Notes: generated from the letters alone by a model not told the origin. 64,000 nucleotides of DNA from an uncultured Propionibacteriaceae bacterium (GCA_938012815.1 CALLVV010000076.1:14782-78781); one strand, 5' to 3'; numbered from the stretch's first letter, positions 44,988 through 54,237 are shown. Made by a program: numbers and translations.

Positions 44988-45529
44988 TGCTTCTCCAAAT
45001 CGGTCGAGTTGTTGCCAGCCTAGTGGAAGCCTACGTCACTCGCGGGCGGCAAGTAACTGACCATCATTCGCAGAGCATGCACCGGATGACAAAACAACTA
45101 CCGAGAGCGAACTCATACATGACTGCGAACAAACCTCCACTTATGCCCGCTGACAGTTGTCACTCTCAGAGAGAGCCTACTAGCCCTCAGGAAGCTCAAG
45201 GCCCTCTCCTACCTCGCCTACCTCGAGCGTTCGCAGGATCACGACTGCCATCTAAAGCGCCTGGATTGCTTCAACGCCACAAATGTCCTGATCGAACAAG
45301 GGTTTCAAACCTGTCAATTTCAGCGCGACCTGCATTCCGATTCCTTGTCGCACGGCACTGACGACGGCAGGGACAGGAAAACCCATACCCTTCCCGTTCT
45401 TCGGGGAGCAGCACCTTGTGAGTACACAATCTCATTGTTTCACAAAACTGGATAACCGGTGTCGAGCACAGAAACAACGAGCAGGAGGTTCATATACCTC
45501 CGCACATGGTTCCAGACCCGAGCAGTTTC
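44988..45529. other. 542-bp region with no recognisable gene
   Basis: GC content is visibly lower than around it. The first part (to about 45035) holds the cysE promoter. Short open frames exist on both strands, including one on the plus strand from about 45150 to 45450 with L-A-L-R-K-L-K-A-L-S-Y-L-A-Y-L-E, but I recognise no family and the frames are broken. It looks like decayed sequence between cysE and the broken lipoprotein gene. Confidence 0.5.
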
Positions 45530-46036
45530 TTATTTGTACAGGGACAGGTCCAGCAACTGCATGCCCTGCGAACTGTAGGAGATCGAGACACGCAGATTGT
45601 CCTTGACGAATTCGGCCTGTTCCATGCCGGGAATCTTGTAGGAGGAGGTCTTCTCCTGCCAACCGGGAAGCTGCTGGTACTGCTCAACCAGCTTTGTGTA
45701 CGGTTCCTGGCTCTTCACACTCCATTTGAGGGATATGAGGCTTGACATGTCATTGACGACGACGAGTGTTCCGTCCTCGGGAAGCGGCAGTTCTGAGGGT
45801 CAGGTTGCGGGTATTTCCTTGCCCTTGGCCAGTTCCGAGGTCAAGGGGTCATTCGGGCCGCTGGCCTCCCCGGCCGCGGATGACTCTGCGACGTCCGGCG
45901 TCGCCCGGGAGGTTTCGGCACTCGCCTCGGGGGAAAGCGCGGCCTGCTCCCCACCGCCGCCGCAGGAGCTCACCCCCAGCACAACAGAACTGATGACCAG
46001 AAGCCCGGCAAACCAAGATTTTCGTCCCGCATCCAT
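45530..46036 (-). pseudogene. Putative lipoprotein gene interrupted by an in-frame TGA
   Basis: From the ATG at 46036 (GGGAG 6 nt upstream) a signal peptide leads to a lipobox (L-G-V-S-S-C), a Ser/Ala/Glu-rich linker and then TGA at 45800-45802 (codon 79). The same frame continues without change through P-S-E-L-P-L-P-E-D-G-T-L-V-V-V to L-D-L-S-L-Y-K and a stop at 45530. The segment after the TGA has the look of the small C-terminal domain of actinobacterial lipoproteins (S-x-L-P-L-P-x-x-G-T-x-V). One nonsense mutation is the simplest reading; readthrough cannot be excluded. Confidence 0.7.
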
Positions 46037-46103
46037 TGCAACTCCCATGAACTTCGAAGCTTCTACCTCGGGTCCGCCAAACCCATCTGCTTCCGGCCCC
46101 GGG

Positions 46104-46109
46104 TAGGCT
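46104..46109 (+). promoter_or_regulatory. Leaderless -10 box of the TIGR03085 gene
   Basis: TAGGCT followed by 6 nt and the ATG at 46116. Confidence 0.45.
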
Positions 46110-46115
46110 CGTTGC

Positions 46116-46706
46116 ATGACCGCAGAGTTGCGTAACGCCCAGCGCGACGAGTTCTGTCGCGTGCTGTCCATGGTCGCCCCGGACGCCCCGACGCTGTGCT
46201 CGGGTTGGACCGCATTCGATCTCGCCGCGCACATCTGGATCCTGAACCACGGGCCCCTCGCCTGGGCGGGGATGCTGTTGCCGCCGTTCTCGTGGCTCAC
46301 GGACCGGGAGATCCGGTGGACGAAGGACCGGTTCTCCTACGCCGGGCTGATCGAGGAGATCCGCACCGGCCCCGCTTCCTTCGTGTGCATGCCGACCGAT
46401 CATTGGGAGGACCACCGGCACGCCCTCGGCGAGTACTTCATCCACACCGAGGACGTGCGCCGCCCGAACCGGCTGCCCAAACAGGAGATCTCCCCCGACC
46501 TGGCCGAGGCCCTGTGGCGGCGTCTCAGGACGGCCTCCCGGCAGCTGCACCCGTTCGCATCCTGGGAGTTCCGCACCCCGCAGGGTGGCCACGGGAGGAT
46601 CGGGCGCGGCTCCGTCACCAAGCAGATCACGGGCGAACCCGGTGAGCTGCTGATGTGGGTCTACGGGCGCACTGAGGCCGCCCGGGTGGAGATCGTGAAG
46701 CTCTGA
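46116..46706 (+). CDS. TIGR03085 family protein (DinB/mycothiol-dependent isomerase fold)
   Basis: The 196-residue soluble protein matches actinobacterial TIGR03085 proteins: R-D-E-F-C-R near residue 10, L-C-S-G-W-T-A-F-D-L-A-A-H near residue 27 (the first metal-binding His of the DinB fold) and G-E-Y-F-I-H-T-E-D-V-R-R near residue 105 with the H-x-x-D/R ligands. Relatives bind a divalent metal and may use mycothiol. No substrate is known. Confidence 0.85.
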   Translation: MTAELRNAQRDEFCRVLSMVAPDAPTLCSGWTAFDLAAHIWILNHGPLAWAGMLLPPFSWLTDREIRWTKDRFSYAGLIEEIRTGPASFVCMPTDHWEDHRHALGEYFIHTEDVRRPNRLPKQEISPDLAEALWRRLRTASRQLHPFASWEFRTPQGGHGRIGRGSVTKQITGEPGELLMWVYGRTEAARVEIVKL

Positions 46707-46800
46707 GGTTCACAGGAAACGCACTGGTTTCTCAGGGGAAACCCATCGTCGCGGCCCCGAGGATTCTTCCCAAGGGACGAAACCGAAAGGCGGGACAGCA

Positions 46801-48084
46801 ATGGGATTCAGGAAGATCACGGCCAGGTTCGCGGGGCTCGCCGCAGCGGTTCTGCTGGCGGCCGGGACGCTCGTCGGATGCGTGAACGCGAGCGACGTGA
46901 AGGCGGAGGAACCCGCCTCGGTGAGCAGCGCAGCATCGGCCACGAACACCTCGACCACCTCCGCGGGAACCACGGCCAACTCCAGTGCCGGGGCCACCTC
47001 GGCGGCGAGTGTCGCAGCCGGCACGAACACCGAACTGACCTCCGGTCAGGTGAACGTGACCATCGACGGCAAGTCCACGACCCTGTCCGGGGCCTACGTC
47101 GTCGACGGCGTCGACGCGGTGATCGACGGCGGAACCTACTCCTCCACCACCACCGACCAGGCCGTTTTCCTGGTGGTCAACGGCGGCAGCCTGACCATCA
47201 GGAATGCCGGGATCACCAAATCCGGGGACACGTCCAACGAGGAGCAGTCGAACTTCTACGGCTTCAATTCCGCGGTACTGGTGGCCGGCGAAGGATCCAG
47301 CGTGACGATGGAGAACACGACCATCACCACCCAGTCATCCGGTTCGAACGGTGTCGTGGCCACCGGCGGCGCCACCGCCACGGCGCGGCAGACCACCATC
47401 GAGACCCACGCGAACTCCTCGCGTGGCCTGCACGCCACCTACAAGGGAGCCATCACAGGCGAGAACGTGATCATTCACACGCGCGGAGCACACTCCGCCA
47501 CCCTGGCCACCGACCGCGGCAACGGCACCGTCACGGCCACCGGGACCAACGAGCTGCACACCGAGGGCGACGGCTCCCCCCTCCTGTACTCCACCGGCCA
47601 GATCTCGGCCAGCGGGGTCACGGGGGAGGCGAAGGATTCCGAGGTGGTCGTGGTGGAGGGCAAGAACTCCGCCACCCTGACCGATTCCACGGTCACGTCC
47701 AACGGCAAGAAGGCCGTGATGCTCTACCAGTCCTTCAGCGGCGACGCGCACGACAAGGACGCCACCGCCACCCGGTCCACGTTCACGATGACCAACACGA
47801 AACTCACCGCGAACGGTGCGGACGCGGTGCTCTACGCCACCAACACCACCACCTCCGCGACCCTCACGAATGTGGAGGTCACCTCCAGCGCCTCGGTCGG
47901 CGTCAAGGCCGATGAGGACCGCTGGGGCAAGTCCGGAAGCAACGGAGCCACGCTGCACCTGACCTTGGACGGCACCACGATCACCGGTGGTGCGACGGCG
48001 GGAAGCAGCTCGGCGATCACCATCGCGTCCGCCAACGGTGGCACGGTGGAGGGGGAGGTGAGCGGTTCGGTCACAAATTCCTGA
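46801..48084 (+). CDS. Surface lipoprotein with predicted parallel beta-helix
   Basis: The 427-residue protein has a signal peptide ending at a lipobox (T-L-V-G-C, Cys22-23 region), a Ser/Thr/Ala-rich linker (about 25-75), then repeated short strands with N-G-G, T-L-T and T-T-I-T turns (about 80-425), the pattern of pectate-lyase-like right-handed beta-helices. No catalytic residues are evident, so it may be a surface or adhesive protein rather than an enzyme. Thr/Ser/Asn richness is far higher than in neighbours. A hairpin terminator follows. Confidence 0.75.
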   Translation: MGFRKITARFAGLAAAVLLAAGTLVGCVNASDVKAEEPASVSSAASATNTSTTSAGTTANSSAGATSAASVAAGTNTELTSGQVNVTIDGKSTTLSGAYVVDGVDAVIDGGTYSSTTTDQAVFLVVNGGSLTIRNAGITKSGDTSNEEQSNFYGFNSAVLVAGEGSSVTMENTTITTQSSGSNGVVATGGATATARQTTIETHANSSRGLHATYKGAITGENVIIHTRGAHSATLATDRGNGTVTATGTNELHTEGDGSPLLYSTGQISASGVTGEAKDSEVVVVEGKNSATLTDSTVTSNGKKAVMLYQSFSGDAHDKDATATRSTFTMTNTKLTANGADAVLYATNTTTSATLTNVEVTSSASVGVKADEDRWGKSGSNGATLHLTLDGTTITGGATAGSSSAITIASANGGTVEGEVSGSVTNS

Positions 48085-48096
48085 CATGGCTACAGC

Positions 48097-48127
48097 GGGC
48101 GGCCGAGGATCCCCTCCCCGGCCGCCC
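48097..48127 (+). terminator. Terminator of the beta-helix lipoprotein gene
   Basis: Perfect 9-bp GC arms (48097-48105 and 48119-48127) with a 13-nt loop begin 12 bp after the stop codon; no long T-run follows. Confidence 0.6.
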
Positions 48128-48276
48128 GTCCATGCCATCCATCCCCCACGAGCAGGCGTGGATTCCGGAACATCAACGCGAACGACACGGGGATGGCTTA
48201 CCACATGATTTCGACGCAACCGGCTTGCGGGGCTCGGCTCAACCGTCTCCGGGAAGGAAATCCTCCCGGGTTGTCG

Positions 48277-48720
48277 TCATTCGTCGGGGGTGCGCACCCC
48301 GATGGTGAGCAGCAGGTTGGCGTAGAGCCGCTGGTCGGCCGAGACGATGACGACGGTGACGTCCTCGGCCTTCGCGGCGTCATAGAAGTCCCAGCGGGGA
48401 ATCTCGTCGAAGGCCACACCGGGCAGGGTGGCCCGATATTCTTCGTGGGCGGGGATCACGTCCGGGGCCTCGATGCCCACCGCATCGGCGGCGGGCACCA
48501 TCAACCCGGCCCGCTCGATGGGGACGGTGCGTTTCAGCACCTCGAGGATCCGGGTGACGTCGAGCAGCCCGGGCGCGAGGTTCAGGAAGATACGTTCCGC
48601 CGCCGCGGGTGCGCCGCTGGCGACCGGGTAGTTGCCGTCGGTGATCAGGATCTTGCCGCTGTGTCCGCTGCGCCCCAACGCCGCCAGCAACCCGGGGTGG
48701 GTCATGGGTCCGTACAGCAT
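48277..48720 (-). CDS. fucU: L-fucose mutarotase (FucU/RbsD family)
   Basis: FucU interconverts alpha and beta anomers of L-fucose so that the isomerase can use the imported sugar. The 147-residue protein has the family motif L-I-T-D-G-N-Y-P near residue 26 with the upstream catalytic His (G-H-S-G-K) and ends with the conserved Y-A-N-L-L-L region. RbsD (ribose pyranase) is the main alternative, but the neighbouring fucose isomerase decides for FucU. It is the last gene of the operon, 1 nt after the regulator gene. Confidence 0.88.
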   Translation of the reverse strand: MLYGPMTHPGLLAALGRSGHSGKILITDGNYPVASGAPAAAERIFLNLAPGLLDVTRILEVLKRTVPIERAGLMVPAADAVGIEAPDVIPAHEEYRATLPGVAFDEIPRWDFYDAAKAEDVTVVIVSADQRLYANLLLTIGVRTPDE

Positions 48721-48721
48721 G

Positions 48722-49711
48722 TCAGTGTCCTTTCGTGGATTCTCGGATGATCAGTTCGGGGGCGAGGAGCGTGTGTCGCGCCGGTCCCCCGGCGATCAGC
48801 TCGGCCAGGTGCCCCACCGCGCAGGCCCCCACCTCCTGGTGCGGTTGCCGGATGGTGGTCAGGGGTGGCAGGAAACTGTCCGCCCCGTCAACGTCATCGA
48901 CCCCGACCACCGCCACCTCCCCGGGCACGTTCCGGTCGTGTTCCGCGAACCAGCGCAGCGCCCCGAGAGCCAGGTGGTCGTTGCTGGTGAACAGCCCGTC
49001 GATGTCACCGGGGAACCGGTCCCCGAGGGCGTAGCCGCTGCGGGCCTCCCATGAATCAGCCGAGACCTTGACCGGTTCGATCCCGGCTTCCCGACAGGCC
49101 GCGTTGAAGCCATCGCGACGTTCGTGGGCGTCGAACCAGCCGGAGGGACCGCAGATGTGCAGCAATCGCCGACGTCCCAGTTCCACCAGGTGGTTGGTCG
49201 CTTTCCGGGCCACCGCGTCCTGGTCGATGGCGACGCTTGCAACGTCGTCCGGGAGATCGAACCGTTGCCCGACGAACACCGCTGGTATCCGGCCGTGCAC
49301 CACCGAGACGAGGTCTGCGGACTGGGCGTGGCCGCCCAGCACGACGATCCCGTCCACCCCGAGCGGCACGAGCTGGTCCAGGGTGGGATTCTGGTCCCTG
49401 GGGCTGCCCGCTATCGAGGTCTGATAGCCGAGCCGCCCAAGTTCCGAGACGATCGACAGGAAGGTGCGTGCGTGCCCGCCGAACAGCGGGGTGGCGTTGA
49501 CCACGTGAATGACGCCGGTACGGCGATTCGACAGCGACCGGGCCGCCAGGTTGGGGCGATAGCTGAGCTCCTCGACGGCGGCCAGCACCCGTTCCCGGGT
49601 CTCCGGTGCCACGACGCTGGCGCCGCGGACCACCCTGGAAACGGTCTGGCTGGAGACCCCCGCGAGTTTTGCGACATCGGAGAGCCGGGCTCGGCGGGAA
49701 CTGAACCTCAT
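48722..49711 (-). CDS. LacI-family transcriptional regulator
   Basis: The 329-residue protein has an N-terminal LacI helix-turn-helix (L-S-D-V-A-K-L-A-G-V-S-S-Q-T-V-S-R-V near residue 10), a hinge with R-P-N-L-A-A-R-S-L, and a periplasmic-binding-type effector domain. It presumably binds fucose or an intermediate and controls the locus through the operators at 51138-51151 and 56857-56870. Its ATG overlaps the kinase stop (ATGA), so it lies inside the operon and would be autoregulated. Confidence 0.92.
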   Translation of the reverse strand: MRFSSRRARLSDVAKLAGVSSQTVSRVVRGASVVAPETRERVLAAVEELSYRPNLAARSLSNRRTGVIHVVNATPLFGGHARTFLSIVSELGRLGYQTSIAGSPRDQNPTLDQLVPLGVDGIVVLGGHAQSADLVSVVHGRIPAVFVGQRFDLPDDVASVAIDQDAVARKATNHLVELGRRRLLHICGPSGWFDAHERRDGFNAACREAGIEPVKVSADSWEARSGYALGDRFPGDIDGLFTSNDHLALGALRWFAEHDRNVPGEVAVVGVDDVDGADSFLPPLTTIRQPHQEVGACAVGHLAELIAGGPARHTLLAPELIIRESTKGH

Positions 49712-51105
49712 GGCCGGTGGATCCTGGTCTCGGCGGTGGCGGCGATGACCTCGTTCCTGCGGGCCGGGTCGAGTGCCCCGGTGATCTCGAACTGCGCCAG
49801 CAGCGACCCGAGGGTGGAGGCCTCCGCGGGTCCCGCAAGCACGGGAACATCCAGGGAGCGCGCGGTCAGGTCGCACAGCAGAGTGTTACGGGATCCGCCG
49901 CCGACGAGGTTCAGCTGCGTCGGGGCCTGGCCGGTGAGCGCCACGAGATCCCTCACCCCCCGGACATAGCGTTCAGCGAAGGACTCACACAGCGCCCTCA
50001 CGAGCTGCCCCTGGCTGATCCCCGCCGGGGCTCCCCTGGTCCGCAGATCCTCGGTGACGCGTTCCACCATGGAGCCGGGTTGGGCGTACCGCGGATCATC
50101 GGGGTCGATCACCACCCCCAGAGAATCGGCCCGGTGGGCGGCCTCGATCAGGGCGGCGATGTCATGGACCCGCCCGGCCGCCTTCCAGTCGCGCTGGCAC
50201 TCCTGGAGGATCCACAGACCGGTGATGTTGAACAGGGGACGCACCCCGCCGTCGGCGCGGGCCTCGTTGGTCAGTCCCAGGGCGCGGGCCTGTTCGCCCA
50301 GCAGCGGTTCGTCCCGCAGCACCCCCAGCACCGACCATGACCCGGCCGACAGGAAACAGGTGGCTCCCTCGTCGCGTTGCAGAGCGGCAACCGCGCAGGC
50401 GGAGTCGTGGGCACCGGCCCGCGCCACGGTCAGCTGCTCCAGCCCGGGGACGGTGCAGGGGCCCGCGATGCCGTACTCGGGGGTCAGCTCCCCCACCCAG
50501 GAGCGTGGAATCCCGAGGGCGTCGAAAACCTCACCAGCCCAGTCGTTCACACCCGGGGCGCACAGGCCGGAAGTGGATGCTATGGAACGCGACCAGCCCC
50601 GCGCACCCGTCAGGAGGTGGGTGAACCAGTCGGGCAGGAACAGAATCTGCTCGGTGCGCGCCGCCGTTTCGGGTTCCTCGCTGAGGTAGGCGAACAGCTG
50701 GTTCGCGGAGTTGATGGTGGCGGGCGCCGTCCCTGTCAGCTCCCAGGCCCTCTCGTCGGGCAGTCTCTCCCGGAAGGCGGCGAGGGTGCGGTTGGTGCGT
50801 TCGTCGCGGTAGCAGCGTCCCGGGGTGAGGGGCTCGCCACTGGCGCCGAGAGCGACCCAGTCGACGCCCCAAGTATCGATGCTGACGCTGGTCGCCCGGG
50901 GAAACTGTTCGACGGCCAGCCGCAGTCCCTTGATCATCTCCTGCCGGATCAGGTCGAGGTCCCAGCTCAGGTAGCCATCGCGCATCGTGGCGGTGTGCGG
51001 GAAACGATGCACCTCGGTCTCGGTGATGCGACCATTGGCCAGTACCCCCGCGATCACCCGCCCGGAGGAGGAACCAAGGTCGACGGCTAGGGCTGTGGCG
51101 GTCAC
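49708..51105 (-). CDS. FGGY sugar kinase, RhaB-like; probable L-fuculokinase of this locus
   Basis: The 465-residue protein starts A-V-D-L-G-S-S-S-G-R-V and has S-I-D-T-W-G-V-D-W near residue 75, A-G-A-H-D-S-A-C-A near residue 235 and the C-terminal G-G-G-S-R-N near residue 395. These match rhamnulokinases (RhaB) more than E. coli FucK. In this context it should phosphorylate L-fuculose, perhaps also other ketoses. The start is GTG at 51105 with AGGAGA just upstream; it has its own promoter with a LacI operator. Confidence 0.88.
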   Translation of the reverse strand: MTATALAVDLGSSSGRVIAGVLANGRITETEVHRFPHTATMRDGYLSWDLDLIRQEMIKGLRLAVEQFPRATSVSIDTWGVDWVALGASGEPLTPGRCYRDERTNRTLAAFRERLPDERAWELTGTAPATINSANQLFAYLSEEPETAARTEQILFLPDWFTHLLTGARGWSRSIASTSGLCAPGVNDWAGEVFDALGIPRSWVGELTPEYGIAGPCTVPGLEQLTVARAGAHDSACAVAALQRDEGATCFLSAGSWSVLGVLRDEPLLGEQARALGLTNEARADGGVRPLFNITGLWILQECQRDWKAAGRVHDIAALIEAAHRADSLGVVIDPDDPRYAQPGSMVERVTEDLRTRGAPAGISQGQLVRALCESFAERYVRGVRDLVALTGQAPTQLNLVGGGSRNTLLCDLTARSLDVPVLAGPAEASTLGSLLAQFEITGALDPARRNEVIAATAETRIHRP

Positions 51106-51137
51106 GGGATTCTCCTGAAAAGCTGGCTCTGGATAAA

Positions 51138-51151
51138 CGTTAGCGTTGACA
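51138..51151 (-). promoter_or_regulatory. LacI-type operator upstream of the kinase gene
   Basis: TGTCAACGCTAACG on the minus strand matches the site at 56857-56870 at 11 of 14 positions. It lies inside the spacer of a plausible promoter (TTGTGT, 16 nt, TATCCA), so binding would block transcription. Confidence 0.55.
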
Positions 51152-51187
51152 ACACAACTTTGGTCGCTGTGTGGGCAACCTCGCGCA

Positions 51188-51223
51188 GGAATCGCCGCGG
51201 CCCGGGGTTCTCGCGGCGATTCC
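51188..51223 (-). terminator. Terminator between fucI and the kinase gene
   Basis: Perfect 12-bp arms (51188-51199 and 51212-51223) with further CCCACAC/GTGTGGG pairing outside. It should separate fucI transcription from the kinase promoter downstream. Confidence 0.65.
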
Positions 51224-51242
51224 CACACGGAAAAGGCGCGGC

Positions 51243-53006
51243 TCAGCCGTACAGCGGGCCGAACTGGGCGCAGGCACGGTAGTCCGCGCCTTCCAGGTCG
51301 GCGGTTCCGAAGCCGAGCCAGTTCTTCGGCCGGAAGACCTGTGCGACGGGAACGTTGTGCATGTTGACGGGGATGCGCAGCATGGAGGCCAGCGTGATGA
51401 GGCGGGCCCCGATGTGGCCGTAGCTGATCGCGCCGTGGTTGGCTCCCCAGGCGTTCATCACGTCGTAGACGGAGGTGAACGGGCCCTCGCCGGTCAGGTT
51501 CGGCACGAACCAAGTGGTAGGCCAGGTGCGGTCGGTGCGGTTCTCGATGGCGGTGGCGACCTCGTCGGGCAGTTCCACTGTCCAGCCCTCGGCGATCTGG
51601 AGGACGGGACCGAGTCCGTCCACGAGGTTGATGCGGCACATCGTGACGGGCACGTCGCCGGCGGAGCGGAAGTGGGTGGACATGCCGCCGCCAGGGAAGT
51701 ACTCGTAGGTGGCCGGGTGGAAGGTGGTGCCCTCCAGCATGGCCTTCTGATCTTCCTCGGTGACCTCCCACCAGGGTTTGATGACGTGCTGGCCGTCACG
51801 CACCGCGGCGAAGGTGCCGTCGAGGGTGGTGGACCCGGAGTTGCGCAGGTCGATGACGCCGCCGGCGGCCCGGCCCTCGAGCCTGTGTCCGGTGACGCGT
51901 TCCACAGATTCGGCGCTCCAGTAGGTGCGCACGTCACTGAACAGCTGGGAGGTGTTGGTCAGCAGGTGGTTGAAGAGCATCGAGGCGCCGTTGAGAGAGT
52001 CGTTCTCGGTGGCCAGGATGTGGGGGGCGCGGGTGCCGTTCCAGTCGAAGGTGGTGTTGAGGATGGTCTCCATCAGGTCGCCGTTGGGGAATCCGTCGGT
52101 CCACTGCCGCTGGCCCTGGAAACCGGCGGCGATGGCACCACGCCCGAGTGCCTCCTCACCCCAGCCCTTCTCCGCGAGCCGGGGATTGCCGGCCATGAGG
52201 TCGCGGGCGATGAGGGTCATCTTGACCGAGTAGGCCCACCAGTCGTCGTGCCGCTCGGGTTTCTGGTTGTGCGGCGGGTTGAAGTCCTCACCCTGGCGGA
52301 AGTTCTCCTTCACCCAGGCCAGTGCCCTCTCGTACTCCTCGACGTCGTAGATCTCCTCGTTCACGCGGCGGGCGAACTCACTCATGTCGATGTACTCGTT
52401 GCGCATGCCCAGGTACTTGGTCCAGAACTCGTCCTTGACGACGGAGCCCGCGATGCCCATCGAGACCGCGCCCATGGACAGATAGGAGCGTCCCTTCATC
52501 TGGGCGACGGCGAGGCCGCAGACGGCGTAGTCGAGCAGCCGCTGCCGCACCTCGCCGGGAATGGTCTCGTCGTCGGCGTCCTGCACGTGTTCGCCGTAGA
52601 TGCCGAAGGCCGGGATGCCCAGCTGAGTGTGTCCGGCCAGCGCCGCCGCCAGGTAGACCGCACCGGGGCGCTCTGAACCGTTGAACCCCCAGATGGCGTG
52701 CGGGATGGTGCGGTCCATGTCGATGGTCTCGGTTCCGTACGCCCAGCAGGGAGTCACGGACAGCGTGAGGCCGACGTTCTCGCGGCGGAACTTCTCGGCG
52801 GTGGCCTGTGCTTCGGCCACTCCTCCGATCGTGGAGTCGGCTATGACGCACTCGACGGGGTTACCGTCTATGTAGCGCAGCTCCGCCTCATAGAGGGCGG
52901 CGACGCGCCTGGCCATGTTCATGGTCTGGTCCTCGAGGCTCTCGCGGACCCCGCGGCGCCGGCCGTCGATGATGGGACGGATGCCGATCTTCGGATGGTT
53001 CGTCAT
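51243..53006 (-). CDS. fucI: L-fucose isomerase
   Basis: FucI converts L-fucose to L-fuculose with a divalent metal. The 587-residue protein is the usual length and carries I-R-P-I-I-D-G-R-R-R-G-V-R-E near the start, F-Q-G-Q-R-Q-W-T-D near residue 295, M-E-T-I-L-N with the catalytic Glu, T-E-N-D-S-L-N-G with the metal Asp near residue 335, and H-I-G-A-R with the C-terminal His region near residue 540. AAGGAA precedes the ATG. Confidence 0.95.
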   Translation of the reverse strand: MTNHPKIGIRPIIDGRRRGVRESLEDQTMNMARRVAALYEAELRYIDGNPVECVIADSTIGGVAEAQATAEKFRRENVGLTLSVTPCWAYGTETIDMDRTIPHAIWGFNGSERPGAVYLAAALAGHTQLGIPAFGIYGEHVQDADDETIPGEVRQRLLDYAVCGLAVAQMKGRSYLSMGAVSMGIAGSVVKDEFWTKYLGMRNEYIDMSEFARRVNEEIYDVEEYERALAWVKENFRQGEDFNPPHNQKPERHDDWWAYSVKMTLIARDLMAGNPRLAEKGWGEEALGRGAIAAGFQGQRQWTDGFPNGDLMETILNTTFDWNGTRAPHILATENDSLNGASMLFNHLLTNTSQLFSDVRTYWSAESVERVTGHRLEGRAAGGVIDLRNSGSTTLDGTFAAVRDGQHVIKPWWEVTEEDQKAMLEGTTFHPATYEYFPGGGMSTHFRSAGDVPVTMCRINLVDGLGPVLQIAEGWTVELPDEVATAIENRTDRTWPTTWFVPNLTGEGPFTSVYDVMNAWGANHGAISYGHIGARLITLASMLRIPVNMHNVPVAQVFRPKNWLGFGTADLEGADYRACAQFGPLYG

Positions 53007-53104
53007 GGATTGTTCCTTAAACTTCGATTGTGGTTACCGGGCTTGACCAATTCCGGTGTCCCGAAGCTGACGGTTTCGAGACGCGGGAATCGGCCAAATG
53101 GGAG

Positions 53105-53142
53105 GTTCCCGCCGGACGGGGCAGTACCCGCCCGGCGGAAAC
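53105..53142 (-). terminator. Hairpin after the sugar-binding protein gene
   Basis: Arms 53105-53115 and 53132-53142 pair over 11 bp with one mismatch, just downstream of the substrate-binding protein stop. It could be a partial terminator before fucI. Confidence 0.5.
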
Positions 53143-53148
53143 GGGAGA

Positions 53149-54177
53149 TCACTCGTAGAGGTTGGGTTTGATGCTGGAATCGTCGATGTTGTTCTTGTCG
53201 TACCAGGCGAACCCAGAGTCGATGGTCTTGGGCAGTTCCTTGCCGTTGACCGCGAGGATTGCTGCCTTGACGGTCTCGTAGCCGATCTTCACCGGAGCCT
53301 GGGTGACAGCCCCGGCCTGGGTGCCGGCCTTGATGGCCTCGATCTGGGTTTTCCCGGAGTCGAACCCGACGACGGTGACCTTGGTACCGGACTCGTTGGC
53401 GCCCTGGATGGCGCCGGTGGCGGCAGCCTCGTTGGAGCCGTAGATGCCCGCGATGTCGGGGTTGGCCTGGATCATCGACTTGGAGGTGTTGGCGGCCAGG
53501 CCGACCTCACCCGCGACCTGCTCGGGCAGCAGGGTGACACCGGGGGCGTTGGCCTTGATGTACTCCTTGAAGCCGTCGCAGCGCTGCTTACCGGTCTGCG
53601 AGGTCTGGTCATGACAGATCAGACCGACCTTGCCCTTACCACCCACCAGCTCGACCATGTGCTTGGCCGCCTCGGCCGCCGCCGCGTTGTTGTCGGTCTG
53701 GACGGTGGACAGCGGAATTTCGGAGTCCACACCGGAGTCGAAGGCCACCACCGGGATGTTCGCGGCCTTGATCTTGCCGAGCAGGTCAGCAGCGGCACCG
53801 GAATCAAGGGCTGCGAATCCAATGGCCGCGGGCTTGGAGTCAAGGGCGGTCTGAAGCTGGTTGAGCTGCTCCGTGACAGCCTGCTCGTTCTCGGGGCCCA
53901 CGAACTCGACCTTGTAGCCGAACTTCTTGCCGGCGTCCTCGGCGCCTTCCTTCACGGCCTGCCAGAAGCGGTGCTGGAAGCCCTTCGAGACCAAGTAGAT
54001 GGTCTTGGTGTTGTCGCCCTTCGGGACATCGCTGTCGGCGACCGCGGTGGCCGCGGCGGTGGACGACTTGTCGGCCGTCCTGTTGGCCTCCCCGCTGCTG
54101 GATGTGGAGGTGGTGCAGGCCGAGAGCCCGAGCGCCAGGACGGACGCGAGAGCAACGGCGGGACGCAGAAGACGCAT
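53149..54177 (-). CDS. Sugar ABC transporter substrate-binding lipoprotein
   Basis: The 342-residue protein has a signal peptide with lipobox L-G-L-S-A-C (Cys21), a Ser/Thr linker, and an RbsB-type binding domain: Y-L-V-S-K-G-F-Q-H-R-F-W near residue 61, V-A-F-D-S-G-V-D near residue 144 and V-G-F-D-S-G near residue 270. It captures the imported sugar (probably L-fucose) for the permease and ATPase encoded upstream. AAAGGAAAG precedes the ATG. Confidence 0.92.
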   Translation of the reverse strand: MRLLRPAVALASVLALGLSACTTSTSSSGEANRTADKSSTAAATAVADSDVPKGDNTKTIYLVSKGFQHRFWQAVKEGAEDAGKKFGYKVEFVGPENEQAVTEQLNQLQTALDSKPAAIGFAALDSGAAADLLGKIKAANIPVVAFDSGVDSEIPLSTVQTDNNAAAAEAAKHMVELVGGKGKVGLICHDQTSQTGKQRCDGFKEYIKANAPGVTLLPEQVAGEVGLAANTSKSMIQANPDIAGIYGSNEAAATGAIQGANESGTKVTVVGFDSGKTQIEAIKAGTQAGAVTQAPVKIGYETVKAAILAVNGKELPKTIDSGFAWYDKNNIDDSSIKPNLYE

Positions 54178-54196
54178 GGTCTTTCCTTTCGAGTCA

Positions 54197-54237
54197 GGGG
54201 CTTCGATGCCCCGGCAGAGAGGGTGTTCAGGACCCTC
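54197..54237 (-). other. Two small hairpins between permease and binding-protein genes
   Basis: GGGGC/GCCCC (54197-54201 and 54208-54212) and GAGGGT/ACCCTC (54219-54224 and 54232-54237) lie in the 100-bp intergenic gap. In such operons hairpins here often stabilise the binding-protein mRNA; that role is inference. Confidence 0.4.
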
